NCBI GenBank assembly: GCA_019916065.1
Contig: CM034240.1
Coordinates: forward strand, 48,880,372-48,944,371
Length of the DNA: 64,000 nucleotides
Source: Vitellaria paradoxa
Taxonomy: Eukaryota > Streptophyta > Magnoliopsida > Ericales > Sapotaceae
Reading direction: 5' to 3'
Below are positions 35,976 to 47,955 of the stretch, one piece after another; the first letter of the stretch is position 1; the number at the start of each line of letters is the position of its first letter. Below the pieces are notes generated by a model, which worked only from the letters and a program-made list of their open reading frames with translations, was not told where the DNA came from and did no database searches. The position numbers were made by a program, and so were the translations under genes.

Positions 35976-36565
35976 AAAAGTAAACATGTCAATCATCCTA
36001 AATGAAAATCTCTCCCTTTCATGTTTATGTATAAATCATACTAACAGTTGGAAAATGATAATAATACAACCAAACCAACCAAACAAGCCTTTTCCTACTA
36101 GGTGGGGTCGACTATATAAATTTGTTGACGCCAATTTGATCTGTTTAGGGGCATGTCCTCCGATAATAATAGAATAGAAAAATAAAAAAGTGTATATTAA
36201 TGTATTGTATATTATGTATTTTATTTTTACAACAAAAGAGAGAACCCTATTTATAGAGTTGTGAAAAGTATAACTCAAGTAATATAAATAATTCTGTTGC
36301 CTAAAATTAAAATAATGTATGTTATATATATGGCTAATGTATATGACAGATAGTCAAGTAAGATATCTAATATTATATGGTAATAGAATAATATATTCTA
36401 ATATTTCCGTAAACTCAAGAAAGATCGCAAAAACCAACATAAGTTTGGAGGTTAAGAACCGGATTTGACTTGAAGATGAAGTCAATAAAGAGTAGTGATA
36501 CGAAAACTGAGTGTGAGTGACAGTGGCGCGTGGAAACACGTTAAACAGTTAGAGGCGTGTGAAAG
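34368..36565. other. AT-rich intergenic DNA
   Basis: No gene was recognised. It contains a C7G7 homopolymer pair at about 34,898-34,911, poly-T runs, and a (TC)14 microsatellite at 35,947-35,974. It ends at the GAAAG target site (36,561-36,565) of the next element. Confidence 0.5.
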
Positions 36566-39500
36566 TGTAATAACTTGAATTTTCTTTCTCTTAATTAAAT
36601 TTGCTTAAGTGTGGTGGTGACATTTATTATAGTAAAAATCTAGAAAATTAAGGATTTGAAAATTTTGGAATGTTAAAATTAGTTGGAAAAGATTTTCGGA
36701 TTTAATTCCATCCTGTGTGGGAGTTTAATGTAGAATTTCTAAATTTTATCCAAACAATTTCTAGCCCAATTACCTATTCGGTTTAACCCAAGCCCATTAA
36801 CCCATGGGTCAACCCTTTCTTTAACTCACCTCAACTCACTTTTATCACTCACTGAATTGACTCATGAATAGTAGCTCTAAATTATTTCCCCGACAAACTT
36901 CATTTTTCATCCATCATTTCTTCTATACATCTCTCCCATCTCTCAAATTATTTAGTTTATTAGTCAAAAAGAAGACCCTACATTGATGACTTTAAAGCAT
37001 TCTTTCAAATAATTTAGCAAGCATGATTTAAAACTTAAAACATTTTGTTTAATTAGTCAAAAAGTAAGCATGATTCCTGGATCATGCCACCTCCATACAT
37101 CTCCCCCAATACCTCTCTTAAATGATGTGGTTAGATAGTCAAAAAGACAAAACATGATTCTTGGATCATGCTACCTAATGTGATCCTACTTTATTGGTTT
37201 TCAAGTTTAGGAAGTGATGGTTATTTTTTCTCCACCGACACTTTCTCTACCGATACTTCTCTTATAATTTGTGTGCCTTCAAAAAGAAAAAAAAATAAGA
37301 GAGAAAAAAATCATTTTAGTGTGGTTGGAGATTTCGGTGTGGCTTGGAGGAAGAAGAAAAGCTTAGAACTTTCAATTGGGTGGTGTTCAAAGCTCAACTC
37401 CTTTTTCCTTATCAGGCTTGGTCACTAATATCTTCATTGAGGTAGGATGACGAACCTTCTAAAATGTATTTGATGTCTTCAATTTGAAGTTGAAGCATTT
37501 TTTTTTGTTTAAGTATGAAACTTGATTGTGAAAAAAACAATACCCACATATTGGGGGTAGGAAAGCCAAAAACTTTGACTGACACAGCCCAACATGCTAA
37601 CAGCTCTCTGTTTGTAATTTCTAATATGCTTATGACCCCTAAACGGTGGAATTTGCTTCAACTAAAACATAAAAGTTGTAACCCTTTAAGTTTTCTTTCC
37701 AACCCAAAAAGATTTGCATCAATCCGTGTTGTGAGTCAAAAGTTATGCCCAAAATACTGAACACGTGTAAAACTGTATCTTCTGAACAAACTGAATTCAA
37801 GACTGTTTTTGCACCATTAGACCTTAGAATTTTAAAAAGTGTAAAACATGAAAGTTGTAGGTCCTAAAGTCCAGTTTCTACAGATATAAAGTTTATAAAT
37901 ATCGGAGTTCTGCTCTATTTTATATGAATTTTCTTTTATGCTGCTATCTCTGCTTAGTCTTTAATTGATGCTTGTTTGGATTTTTTTAGAATATTATGTT
38001 TAAAGATTTATTTAACTTTCCAATTACCTTATGTTAGTTATTGTCATGTTAATAATTTCTATTGATGTGTAATTTTGTTCACAAGCCTGATATAGTAAAA
38101 CACTTACACTATTTGATATAATATTGAAGTGGACTGTTAAGTTGATAGTATTTAATTATCTTCTAATTGATATGAAATTATTTAAACTGGATATAATGTA
38201 TTATTCAACACTCTAATATTTATGATAACTGACTTAGACAATCAATTTCATCATGGATAGTTGGATAACTTATTCAAACTAAAATGGCTAAGTAAAACCA
38301 AGTATTTGATAAAATGCCCAAATGAAACAATGGACTTATTCTTTTCTCATTTGGTTTATTCTTTTCCTCATTTGGTCTTCCTTAAATGAATTTGATTTAT
38401 TTTAATTGATTTTTAGCCATTATTTTTCAGCCTAACAAGTTATATAACTATATTTTTATGATTAGGTGAATTAATACATTCCTAAACATTGAAATAATTC
38501 TATGGATATTTGTGGATTTCTTGAAGCCGAAAAACCAATGATAAGGGTTTGGTTATAAATAAGATGATGATTGGAATTTATTTCAAATTATTTTGAATAA
38601 TATTATTCTCCTACTAAATCAAAAGTTTAGAATGAATTAGTTTTGTAATCTCACATTGGCTTAATTATCAATTGATGTACTATACTATCCAGATAAGAAT
38701 AAAATAAAACTTATAAATTTTTTCCAAAATTAAATATAAATCCAAAGAGTTATTTATTATCTTTATATTCCATAAATTAATAAAATAAAAGGAAAAAGAG
38801 GCAAAAACCGAGATCGCAGCCAATGAGATTCAAACTTGTGACTTCAAATCGTAATTAGGGTTGCCCACCCACTAAGCTGAGGTTAACCTCAGCTTAATTA
38901 ATATACCATTAGAAATAATTTTATTTCTATCAAGGGTAGTACGGCAAACTTGTCAAGAATTAACTAAAATACTAATTTGAATTCTAAATTATTCTAGTTA
39001 CTTGTTACTTGTTAATTTACATGTAGTACCTACCTTTGTGATAATAATATTGGTGATTATGTTTAATTTTTAATTTATTGTGAATTATTTAATTTGAATT
39101 GAGATAAAATACTTAAAGTATATTGCATGTGACTGAATAATCCCACTTAGGATTCATCGCCCGGGAACATTACCGGTTGCTATTTAAAATATCTGATTTC
39201 CATACAAAGTACCCTTGGAAATGTAAAAGAGTGAAAAGAAATTAGGCACTCAATGCTAAAAAAAATATCTTTGGCAATGGGGTGATGGGTGGGTAGAAAT
39301 GACCTTTTAGATAGAAATGGGAACATATGCATTTTATTTGGGAGATGCTCCTCTCTGACCTAGCTAGTTAGGTAGCCGGTCGCGATGGCTAGGTTTTTGG
39401 TGGCTGACACCGTCGGAATGCATTAGATGCTAAGCCCGTAAAGTTACTGGTTCCCAAGGCTGGGGTAGAGGAGGATAGAAGTATGATTACCTTAGGAGAA

Positions 39501-40452
39501 TTTAGATTAAACCCCTTTATTAGATTTTATTATGATTGGCAACCTCTTTTACTTATGTATAAATGATGTGTTGGAATTATTTAATTATATTTAATTCTTT
39601 TAGATGAAGATTTTATAAAAAGATGTAATATATATATATATATATATGCGAAACCTGTATCGCTTTGAGGTTTGATCATGAGACCTTGAAGATCTGAATC
39701 TGAGATCCCTACCACTGCGACACAGATTTCATTGTGGTACACACATCAATATTTAACTATTTTTACATGTAAGTAAAATAGTAGTTACGGTGATGATTTC
39801 ATCGAACCATCGAACCGTTGTAAGTATAATTTACATCATTCAGTTAGGATCTATTGAATTAATTGTTACATGAACAGTATGCAACCTAATCACATTCACT
39901 GTATTAAGTCACCTGACTTAATACAGTGTAGCATTACAACCACTGCATATAGGCACCTAGGAGATCTATTGAATTAATTGTTGCATGAACAGTATGCAAC
40001 CTAATCACATTCACTATATTAGGTCACCTGACTTAATACAGTGTAGCATTACAACCACTGTATATAGGCACCTAGGAGATTCTAATTACTGGTTTTAGTA
40101 GCTCATCCCTTCTGGGAATATTTTTTTTTTTGGATATTAAGTACAAGGATACTGAAGATGAACTGGAAAGAGATTAATTTCTCTTAATATTTCATCAGAA
40201 GAGTTATCTATTTTTTTTCTTGTGTAGCACTGGAAGACTTTATTTATTATTGTGGTCTGTAATAATAATTGTTGGATGATTGTAATTATTAAGTTTAGAC
40301 CTAGTTTATTTTTATTTGGTATGTAATGTTAATCGCGTGGTTGGGACACTTAGATGACTCTATAATACTATTCTCTATTTTTATTTTTATATCCAATAAA
40401 TAATCCCAAGTCACCATCAGGCACTCGAGTTATGAAAATTCGGGACATGACG
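36566..40452. mobile_element. 3.9-kb non-coding LTR-like element with GAAAG target duplication
   Basis: The left end reads TGTAATAACTTGAATTTTC. The right end reads GAAAATTCGGGACATGACG, whose reverse complement CGTCATGTCCCGAATTTTC mirrors the left end. It is flanked by GAAAG at 36,561-36,565 and 40,453-40,457. Short imperfect terminal inverted repeats, a TG start and a 5-bp duplication fit a long solo LTR or a large non-autonomous LTR derivative. There are no coding domains. It contains a 115-bp tandem duplication (39,848-40,077) and a (TA)n run at about 39,628-39,647. It lies between the divergent exonuclease and ELF3 genes. Confidence 0.75.
39848..40077. repeat. 115-bp tandem duplication carrying a hairpin
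   Basis: Two adjacent units start GATCTATTGAATTAATTGTT at 39,848 and 39,963 and end with CACCTAGGA. Unit 1 includes the stem CACTGTATTAAGTCA, a CC loop and the exact complement TGACTTAATACAGTG (39,897-39,928). In unit 2 one arm has two changes (CACTATATTAGGTCA), so the pairing is imperfect. Confidence 0.92.
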
Positions 40453-41099
40453 GAAAGGACATTGAATTATCATTTCTTTCTCATTGTCCATGAACTCTTT
40501 TTTTTTTTTTTTTATTGTTAGAAGCATCAATAATAATGTGATACTATGATTCATGAGAAATAAAGGAGAACGACAAAAAAATTGTTTCAATCTATCAAAC
40601 TATTTTTCCTTCTGAACGTTATCAACATATAATTTTTTTAAAGTTTACACCATTAGTTATGGATTATTAACCTCCACATGATATTAGCTTTGAGTAAGAA
40701 TATTTCTTTTGCGAAAAGAATTGATTATTATTATACTATTAATATATGTATTTGTAGATTTTTTCTTTCTCTTTGTTTATTAATATATAAGTATAATTCA
40801 ATTTACTACAACTATTTCATTTAAGTAATATAATATAATATAATTTAAAAAAAAACAAATTATCAGAAAATAAATTATCAGACTCATACATTTGGTATAA
40901 AATAAGTTGAATTTTTTTTTTTCAAATTGTTTAAACTCAATTGGTGATGTAGAAGTATTCAACTCGAAAATTTATGAGCCGACTTGAGAAAATATATATA
41001 TTTATATAATTTATATATATTATATTTGTTATAATATTATTTTATTTTATTTTAAACAAAAACCACATTGTTCAATGTTAAGTTTACTCGAACTATTGG

Positions 41100-41361
41100 C
41101 CCCGAAAGGGGTAGTCGAGTTGGTTCGGATGGCGGGCTGAAGGGCCTGGGACCAATAGGTCCCGGGTTCGACTCCTCTTGAGGACAGTCCTTTCTCTAAT
41201 TGTGGAGGGCCATCTAACAGCCTTCTCGAGTGAGCTGGTCAGCCAGGCTTGTCTAGGCTGGTTTATCTCCTCGTGGTTCTTTGCCGGCTAAGGCCACGGG
41301 ATGGGCTTCACCCAGTGCGCACCCATGGATAGCAGCTGCGGGTTCTCCCCGATCCTAAAAA
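41100..41361 (+). mobile_element. tRNA-derived SINE (262 bp) with 17-bp target-site duplication
   Basis: The head reads CCCCGAAAGGGGTAGTCGAG with an A box TAGTCGAGTTGG (41,112-41,123). A B box GGGTTCGACTCC follows at about 41,164-41,175. The body is GC-richer than its surroundings and ends in a short A tail. The flanks are TTTACTCGAACTATTGG (41,083-41,099) and TTTACTAGAACTATTGG (41,362-41,378), a target duplication with one mismatch. It lies about 1.3 kb upstream of the ELF3 leader. Confidence 0.9.
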
Positions 41362-41378
41362 TTTACTAGAACTATTGG

Positions 41379-42653
41379 TGAGCTAGTCTCAAATATAATT
41401 TTTTTATTTATTATTATTATTATTATTTTTTTGTGGAACTAAATTTAAATTCACGCAAAAACTTAAACTCTAGTGAGCTAAAATTCGGATCAACTCGGCC
41501 TCAATCTAATCCAACACCTAATTTAACGGCTGTTTTGCTAGTTGATTGTATAATCACGTGTTATTACATCTATATAAAAATAGTGAGCACGTGAAACCTT
41601 GTGCACGCATTTTAAGTACCATTTTCGTTATGATTTTTCATTTCTTTAATACTAAATCGATCCGTACAAATCTGAATGGCCATAATTAGTACCAAGTTCC
41701 GTACCACAAATCAGAGCACAATCTTTCTTGCAAGATGTCTCGGGCACAACCTTATTCTCTGCCATTGGACCGTGCACAGCACGCTCCACAAATCTCAACC
41801 CACGTAGGAATTGAGCTTTGCCCGATACTGCCAGAAACACCCGCCTTTTTGAACGCAATCTTTAACTGATTTTTAGTGAAAGATCGGCCAAATTTTCATC
41901 AGACGTGTATTTTGAAGACATATACAGAGAGAGATATATACATGTGGTTGGTTATAAGCAGAGTGCATGTTAGAGAGAGAGAGAGAGAGACCTAGTCTCG
42001 TCAGTGTCCCAATTTGCCCCCATTTCCCTGTTTTTTGTTTTGTTTTATTTTGTTTCTTTAGGCCTAAAGCAATCTTTTAACCAAAAGGAAGAACTGGGTT
42101 CTATGATTCTATCCACTTGGGTTTCCCCCATGTCCACACCTTCTACTATTTTTATTCTCTCTTCTCTGTGAGATCCTCTTTTGAAATTCAAGGTTATCAA
42201 TCCTTTTTCTCTCTTGCTGAATCTATCGTTCCACACCTCTGCCTCCACGTCCTATCCCTCATTGTTAGGTTCCTATTCTGCGAGTGTGTTGTGTGTTTTA
42301 TTGTTTGGGTTAAAAGTGACCTATTCAGGTGTTTTGGGTACTCTCCTGAAATGGCCTAAATTCGATTTGATTTGATTTTGTTTTATTTTTCTCATTTTTG
42401 ATGTGGGTTGAGCTTGGTCACTTGCGGAATTGGGTTTTGTTGACAACTACATGTGAGTTAGTTGTTTGGTTTTAATTTTCAGTTCAAGGCTCTGATATCT
42501 TCTGTTCGGTTGCATTTGGTTGTTGTCATACCAATATGATGTGGTGTCTTCTTGTTTGCTTTTGACCTCCAGTCAGAAGATTTTTTTTTTTTTTGAGGTG
42601 GGTTGAATTTTGGGTATTTGTGATTTTGGACACCTGGGTTGGAAGAGTTTGAG
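41379..42653 (+). promoter_or_regulatory. ELF3 upstream region and probable leader
   Basis: It holds a (GA)n run at 41,971-41,989 and CT-rich, leader-like sequence from about 42,140. Transcription probably starts in this interval. An intron in the leader cannot be excluded and I could not place the start site. No conserved gene lies here; the ORFs at 42,117-42,375 have no recognisable features. Confidence 0.35.
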
Positions 42654-42719
42654 ATGGGATCATCCTCTGAAATTGATAAAAGAGCTTGTTTCGGAGAGGG
42701 ACTTGTGTGGAAGACTTGA
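42654..42719 (+). CDS. Upstream ORF (21 codons) in the ELF3 leader
   Basis: ATGGGATCATCC opens a 21-codon frame ending TGA at 42,717-42,719, just 13 nt before the ELF3 ATG at 42,733. It is in a different frame from ELF3. If the leader includes it, it could lower ELF3 translation by reinitiation or scanning effects. Conservation was not tested, so it could be a chance ORF. Confidence 0.4.
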   Translation: MGSSSEIDKRACFGEGLVWKT

Positions 42720-42732
42720 AGAACTGAGAAGG

Positions 42733-45700
42733 ATGAAAGGGGGTAAAGATGAAGAGAAGTTAATGGGCCCTTTGTTTCCTAGGGTTCATATAAATGATGC
42801 AGAGAAAGGAGGGCCAAGGGCACCTCCAAGGAACAAGATGGCTCTTTACGAACAGTTCAGTGTTCCTTCTCAGAGATTTACCTCCGGTTCGGCATCAATG
42901 TTGCCCTTTCCACCCAACAATAGTGGCAGCTTGGTCCCTTCAGCATCATCTAGTCATGTGAGTTCTGAGATTCTCCAGTGGTTTTTGCTCTTAACTATGA
43001 ATTCACATATTTAACTCTGTTTAGGACTAGTGATTTATAACTATCATCTATTGTATTTTATGTTATAGTGACCACGATCTCAGTTTCATTCATGTGCTAT
43101 CATTTATTGTATTGGGTTCTTTATTTGCCTTATTTGTATTTGGTGGAAACCAGGGGCTTGCTTTCTAGATGGTGAATGAGAGAATTTTCTTGTCACTTAT
43201 ACTAATTTCGTTAAATTATGGGTTGTATTTTTAAGTGCGGCCTTGAGATAATCTCCTTTTTTTTAAATATATATATTTCTTTGCCTCTTTAGGAGAATTG
43301 TCTCTATTTTCTATGAAATTGTGATACCAAGGAACTTGAGAATCTGGTGCATTAAATCCTTCAATTGGCATCTGTTGTGCTATTTGCTGTAGTTCTCCAG
43401 GCACTAGCGAGCAGAGCAGCTCCTTAAACTAAAGTGTTGAAGTATAATTAATGTTGTTGAATTATGTGGTTATTCCCAAATTTCACATACTGCGTTGGCA
43501 TGTTTTGTTTTTTTTTTTTATTTTTTGTTTTTGTATTATTCAAATTTACTTGCCCCATTAAAACAGAGAGAGAGAGAGGAAATGCCTGATTTGTATATTA
43601 CAGGACTACTTAGAAGCCTAGGCAGCCAAGAGAGGCATCAACATGGGTGGCCTTGGCTTTTTGGCTACTGTGCTTTAGGACTGGAGGCTAGTCTCCCTTT
43701 TCCTTTTTATGTAAATATTTGATTGATTTCTATGTGTTCTTTGTTTCCTCATCTTCCCCCCCTCCTTTCTTGTTCATTTTGGTAGCTTCTAGCATTTATG
43801 AATTCTTCTTCCTTACCTGTAAGTTGTGCAACATACAAGGAGAATGATTGTCCACATTTGTCTTGTATTTCACAAGTGTTTTAATGCATTAATTTTGTAA
43901 GTTGTACATTTGTGTTTGGATCACCAATTTAAGGAGAGAGGAAAAGGGGAAGGAAAGGGTGGAAAAGAAAAATGAAGTTAACAAATTAAATTTATTTCAT
44001 TTTTTTGGTTGGGTTAGAAAAATGAGTTGAAGAATATGTCTTCATAACCCCACCTCCCCCCCCCCCCCCGGGGGCCAAAAAAAAAAAATATATATATATA
44101 TATAGCATTTCTAGTTCTGTCCCAGATTATGGAGATCAGATGATTTCTGCTGACGGCTTATTCACTTGTGATTATGCTCTCTCTCTCTCTCTCTCTTAAG
44201 TGGACAAATGCGATTTTGCAAGTTTATGAATCCTTGTGCTCTTTTATTTATTTATTTATTTTTTTGTTTACATGTATGTAGGGGGGTACCCAGAAAAGAA
44301 GTTCGTATTCAGCATTCTGCAACTCCCCCGCTGCTTCTTCTCATTTGGCCGAGAGATATCACTCTTATTCTTCTGGTGGGATGCACTTGAATACAACGTC
44401 AATGAATCTTGAATGGCGAGCAATGAAGCCTACAAAGTATCATACATCAAATGCTGCAGGCCATTTGTCAGTTACAGCCAATTTTAGTATTTTTCAATCG
44501 CACAACTCCAAGAATGAGGATGATTTTAGGTTTCCAACCTTTGTCCAGTCAAGAGCAAGGAATTTTGGCAATCAACAGCAAAGCACAGACAAAGAAAAGT
44601 TCAACACCTCGATCCCAAACAGGCAACTTCAAACTGCTTGTGTAAAGCATCTGAAAGAAAATAGCACTTCAGAGACCACAAAGATATCTCCCTATTTTCA
44701 GGACCATGTTCAAAAGCCTGCTTCAGTTTTAACAAATGGAGATAAGCTTTTGGTAGATGCATCTTCAAGTCCTGTCACTAGAAGTAGGATCTCTGAATCA
44801 GTGAAGGGATCGCTAGCAGACTTGAATGAAGATAACAGAAGCGGTTTGGTGGATGAATCAAGCAGATTGCATGGTTCTAATTCAAATTTACATCACGAAT
44901 GCAAAGCTTTGCAAGAAAAAAGGGCTCTTGGAGATGGCGTTTCATCTGAGCCCAAAAAGCCCATCGGAAAGAGTAATGCTTGTATGTTGGAAGGTGTTTT
45001 GTGTTCGAGACCATCATCTGGTGACGATCATGGAAGTCCTAACATACTTGAAAATGTTGGTAAGTGCCACGAAGATCAGCGTGGGGCTTTACAAGCAGTA
45101 GACAGAAACGCTGACATCTCAGACACCTCCCCAATGGACTCTGTATTGGGTTTGGATATATCCCCCGATGATGTTGTGGGAGTCATAGGTCAGAGACAAT
45201 TCTGGAGAGCAAGAAGAGCTCTTGTTCAGTAAGTATCTCTGATTGGTTGTTTCCGTGTACATTAGCTACAGTTTAACTATATTGAAGTGAGGAATCTTGC
45301 ACGCTATTAGAAAGCAGATGCACACTTGTACATTTTCTACAGCTTAACAATATTGAAATGAAGGAATTGTGCATACAATGCGAAGCAGAATGGTAAGCTG
45401 TATTGAGTTTCGGTTTTCAATTGTTTACGTGTACATGTTGACATGCTAATTTGTGTCTCAAACTCTTAATTTAAATATCGACATGTTCACCTGATGTATT
45501 CAGCAATTTTGCTTGGTTTGAAATATTCTATGGGCTGATTCGACATGTTTACACTTTCATAAACTGAGTATGATGAAAATGGGAATTCTTAGATGGATGT
45601 GTGGTAATACAAGGAAAGATAAGATAAGAAATGAAAGATATCCAAAAGAATGTTGAAGTGCCACTGATAGAAAAAAAGTTGAGAGAAGATCGTTTGATAT

Positions 45701-47955
45701 CGTTTCTTCATGTTCAACATAAATCCAGAGATGCACCAATAAAAAAGAATTATTGGATCCAACTAGAAAACTTAGAAAGGGTAATAGATATACCTAAAAT
45801 TACGTAAACTAAAATTATGAAAAAAAAAATTAATTTTGAATAACTTCACAAAAAACATAATCTTGATAGAAATGAATGAAGAAAATTGGTTTATGTAACC
45901 GCCTGCAACTAGTTTGGGTTTGGGACTAAGATTTTGTTGAGTTCTATGTTGAAAATGAAGATAATTGAAAAAATTAGGATTCTATCTTTCACGTGATCTT
46001 AGGACCGGCCATGTGCATATATAGGTTTGCATAAAACCATGGTCATCAGCAGAACATCAGGGTTGGTATGGTTGCCGAAGCATGTACCATGGTGTTTGCA
46101 TTTTGCATCTTTCAGCACATTAATGTAAATTTTCTATAGAAATTTTCTGAAAAGTAATTCATTATCGAAAGTCTTGGGTTAAAAATCCACTCAATGCAAA
46201 CTACATATGTAAAATAAATGATTGATGGCATGAAATTTTTTGACATACCATTAGGCTCGAAAAAAGTGCAGAGTGCAAATAATGCCTAGGAATAAAGTGT
46301 TGAAATATGAATGTGCATTACTGTTTTTGTTCCTACCTTGAAATTCTGGCTTGCAGAGCATAATCTAACTTCAACGCTACTATTTGCAGTCAGCAGAGAA
46401 TTTTCGCGGTGCAAGTATTTGAACTGCATAGAATAATAAAGGCAAGCTCATATGTGATCAGTTTTAAGTTAATTTGGATTTGTGGCTTGCCATTTTCTTC
46501 TTCGTTTTAGACCGGATTTTGAGGAAATAGAATTAAATCTCTTGTTTATATATTGAAACAGGTACAGAAGTTATTTGCAGCATCACCAAGTCTATTGCTT
46601 GAAAATAATCTCTCCCCCCAAAAGCCTTCGACTAAAATATTACCTCTGAGCAAGGTGCCACCTGAGAATGTACCAAAACCGCTCCCTTCAATTGCTGAAC
46701 TGAAAGATGATCCTCGGAAACCCCAACCCGACACTGAATGCATGGCACAGAATACGACCGGAAAGCTTATTTCGTCTCTCAACAGTGAAACCAGCAAAGA
46801 ACTTAATACCCAGCAATCAAATTACAAACCTTGTTCAGAAAACCAACCACCGGATGCGAAACCAGCACCTTGGTGCTTCCACCCACCGCCCGGAAATCAG
46901 TGGCTGGTTCCTGTAATGTCGCCTTCTGAAGGACTCATTTACAAGCCCTACACCGGACCTTGCCCTCCAACAGCAGGTTTTATAGCACCGGTTTATGGTA
47001 ACTGTGGGCCTATGAACCTATCTCCCTGCGGCGGTGGCAGTGGCGGAGATTTCTCAGACACAGCTTATGGCATTCCTGCCTCTCACCAAGGGATCGGAAA
47101 TCTTTTCAGGAATTCTCCACCAGGTCAGACGTACTTTCCCCCCTGTGGCATGCCATTGATGAATCCATTTGTTTCCAGTTCAGGCTGTTCAGCAGTTGAG
47201 CGGGTGAGTCCATTTGCAAGAGCCACCTCAAATGGGGAAGAGAATCACTTAATGGGAGAAATTAATTCCACCGTACCCTATCAAGGCGCCTTAAATGCTT
47301 CATGCCAGAAGAGTGGGGTGAATTCATTTTCTGTTCGGAATTTGCAGGTTGGTGATAATTCGTGCTAGCGTTTCTTGTTCGGTTTCATATTCCTGTTCAT
47401 CCTCAAATATATCAAAAATTTGAGCATGTTAAATGATTAATTTTGTTACAACTTATCCTATATTAGTCCATGAGGAAAATTATCTGTCCCATATAAGAGA
47501 TGGATTTCCCTCACCTTAACACATAGGTTTTAAGATTGAGACATCTCTTCTTATTTGTTATTAGGCTTTTTACATAATATTAGAGTTATTTTCAATTAGG
47601 TTTCACCATTATCCATACTATACCTATATCTATGTATTGTGGCTGATATTACCACCCTTATTTTGTATTTTATTTTATTTTATTTTATTTATTTATTTTT
47701 TGGCAGGCACTAAAAGATACTGACGTTCAGGACAGCACAGCCAGTAGTCCTTTGGAGAGAGTTCGAGGAGATGCGCTGCCTCTTTTCCCCACCTCCCCGA
47801 CAGTTCAGGTTTCCGATCACTATCCTGCTCAGACTGGCAGTTCCGAGCATCAGACGCAGGTGATCAAGGTGGTACCCCACAATAGTAGATCGGCCTCTGA
47901 ATCGGCTGCTCGGATTTTCCAGTCCATACAAGAAGAAAGGAAACAACAGGATTAG
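42733..47955 (+). CDS. ELF3: EARLY FLOWERING 3, evening-complex scaffold protein (752 aa, five coding exons)
   Basis: Exons: 42,733-42,957, 44,282-45,228, 46,390-46,441, 46,562-47,347 and 47,707-47,955; all phases agree with no indels. Residues 1-75 carry the conserved N-terminus ([28 protein letters not shown]). Exon 2 ends with the conserved block [14 protein letters not shown]. The 52-nt exon 3 supplies [14 protein letters not shown]. Exon 4 holds [15 protein letters not shown] (from about residue 512), [10 protein letters not shown] and a Gly/Pro/Ser-rich prion-like stretch. The end carries IKVVPHN and [14 protein letters not shown]. In Arabidopsis ELF3 bridges ELF4 and LUX in the nuclear evening complex, which represses PRR and PIF genes at night and gates clock, flowering and temperature responses. 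The poly-Gln tract of Arabidopsis is absent here. Intron 3 has a GC donor. The first in-frame ATG is at 42,733. Confidence 0.95.
46390..46441 (+). CDS. ELF3: ELF3 exon 3 (52 nt), followed by a GC donor site
   Basis: The acceptor TTTGCAG precedes it and the exon reads T-CAG-CAG-AGA... to ATA-ATA-AAG. The donor is AAG|GCAAGC, not GT. The next acceptor is TTGAAACAG at 46,561, which makes a 120-bp GC-AG intron. The encoded [14 protein letters not shown] is among the most conserved ELF3 segments, so skipping this exon would be damaging and would also shift the frame. Confidence 0.9.

Noticed and set aside
41100..41361. A functional tRNA gene
   Set aside because: It has A and B boxes but no cloverleaf. 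The 262-bp length, A tail and target duplications identify a SINE.
42610..42732. N-terminal extension of ELF3 upstream of 42,733
   Set aside because: The frame is open but has no in-frame ATG (it opens with TTG), and the family starts at the MKGGKDEEK methionine.
44053..44085. Possible assembly gap or foreign junction at the C/G/A homopolymers
   Set aside because: The surrounding ELF3 intron is continuous and the flanking exons join in phase, so this is only a low-complexity tract.
47348..47368. ELF3 ending at 47,368
   Set aside because: Reading through the donor CAG|GTTGGT gives a short end; the conserved C-terminus lies in the exon 47,707-47,955, in phase.
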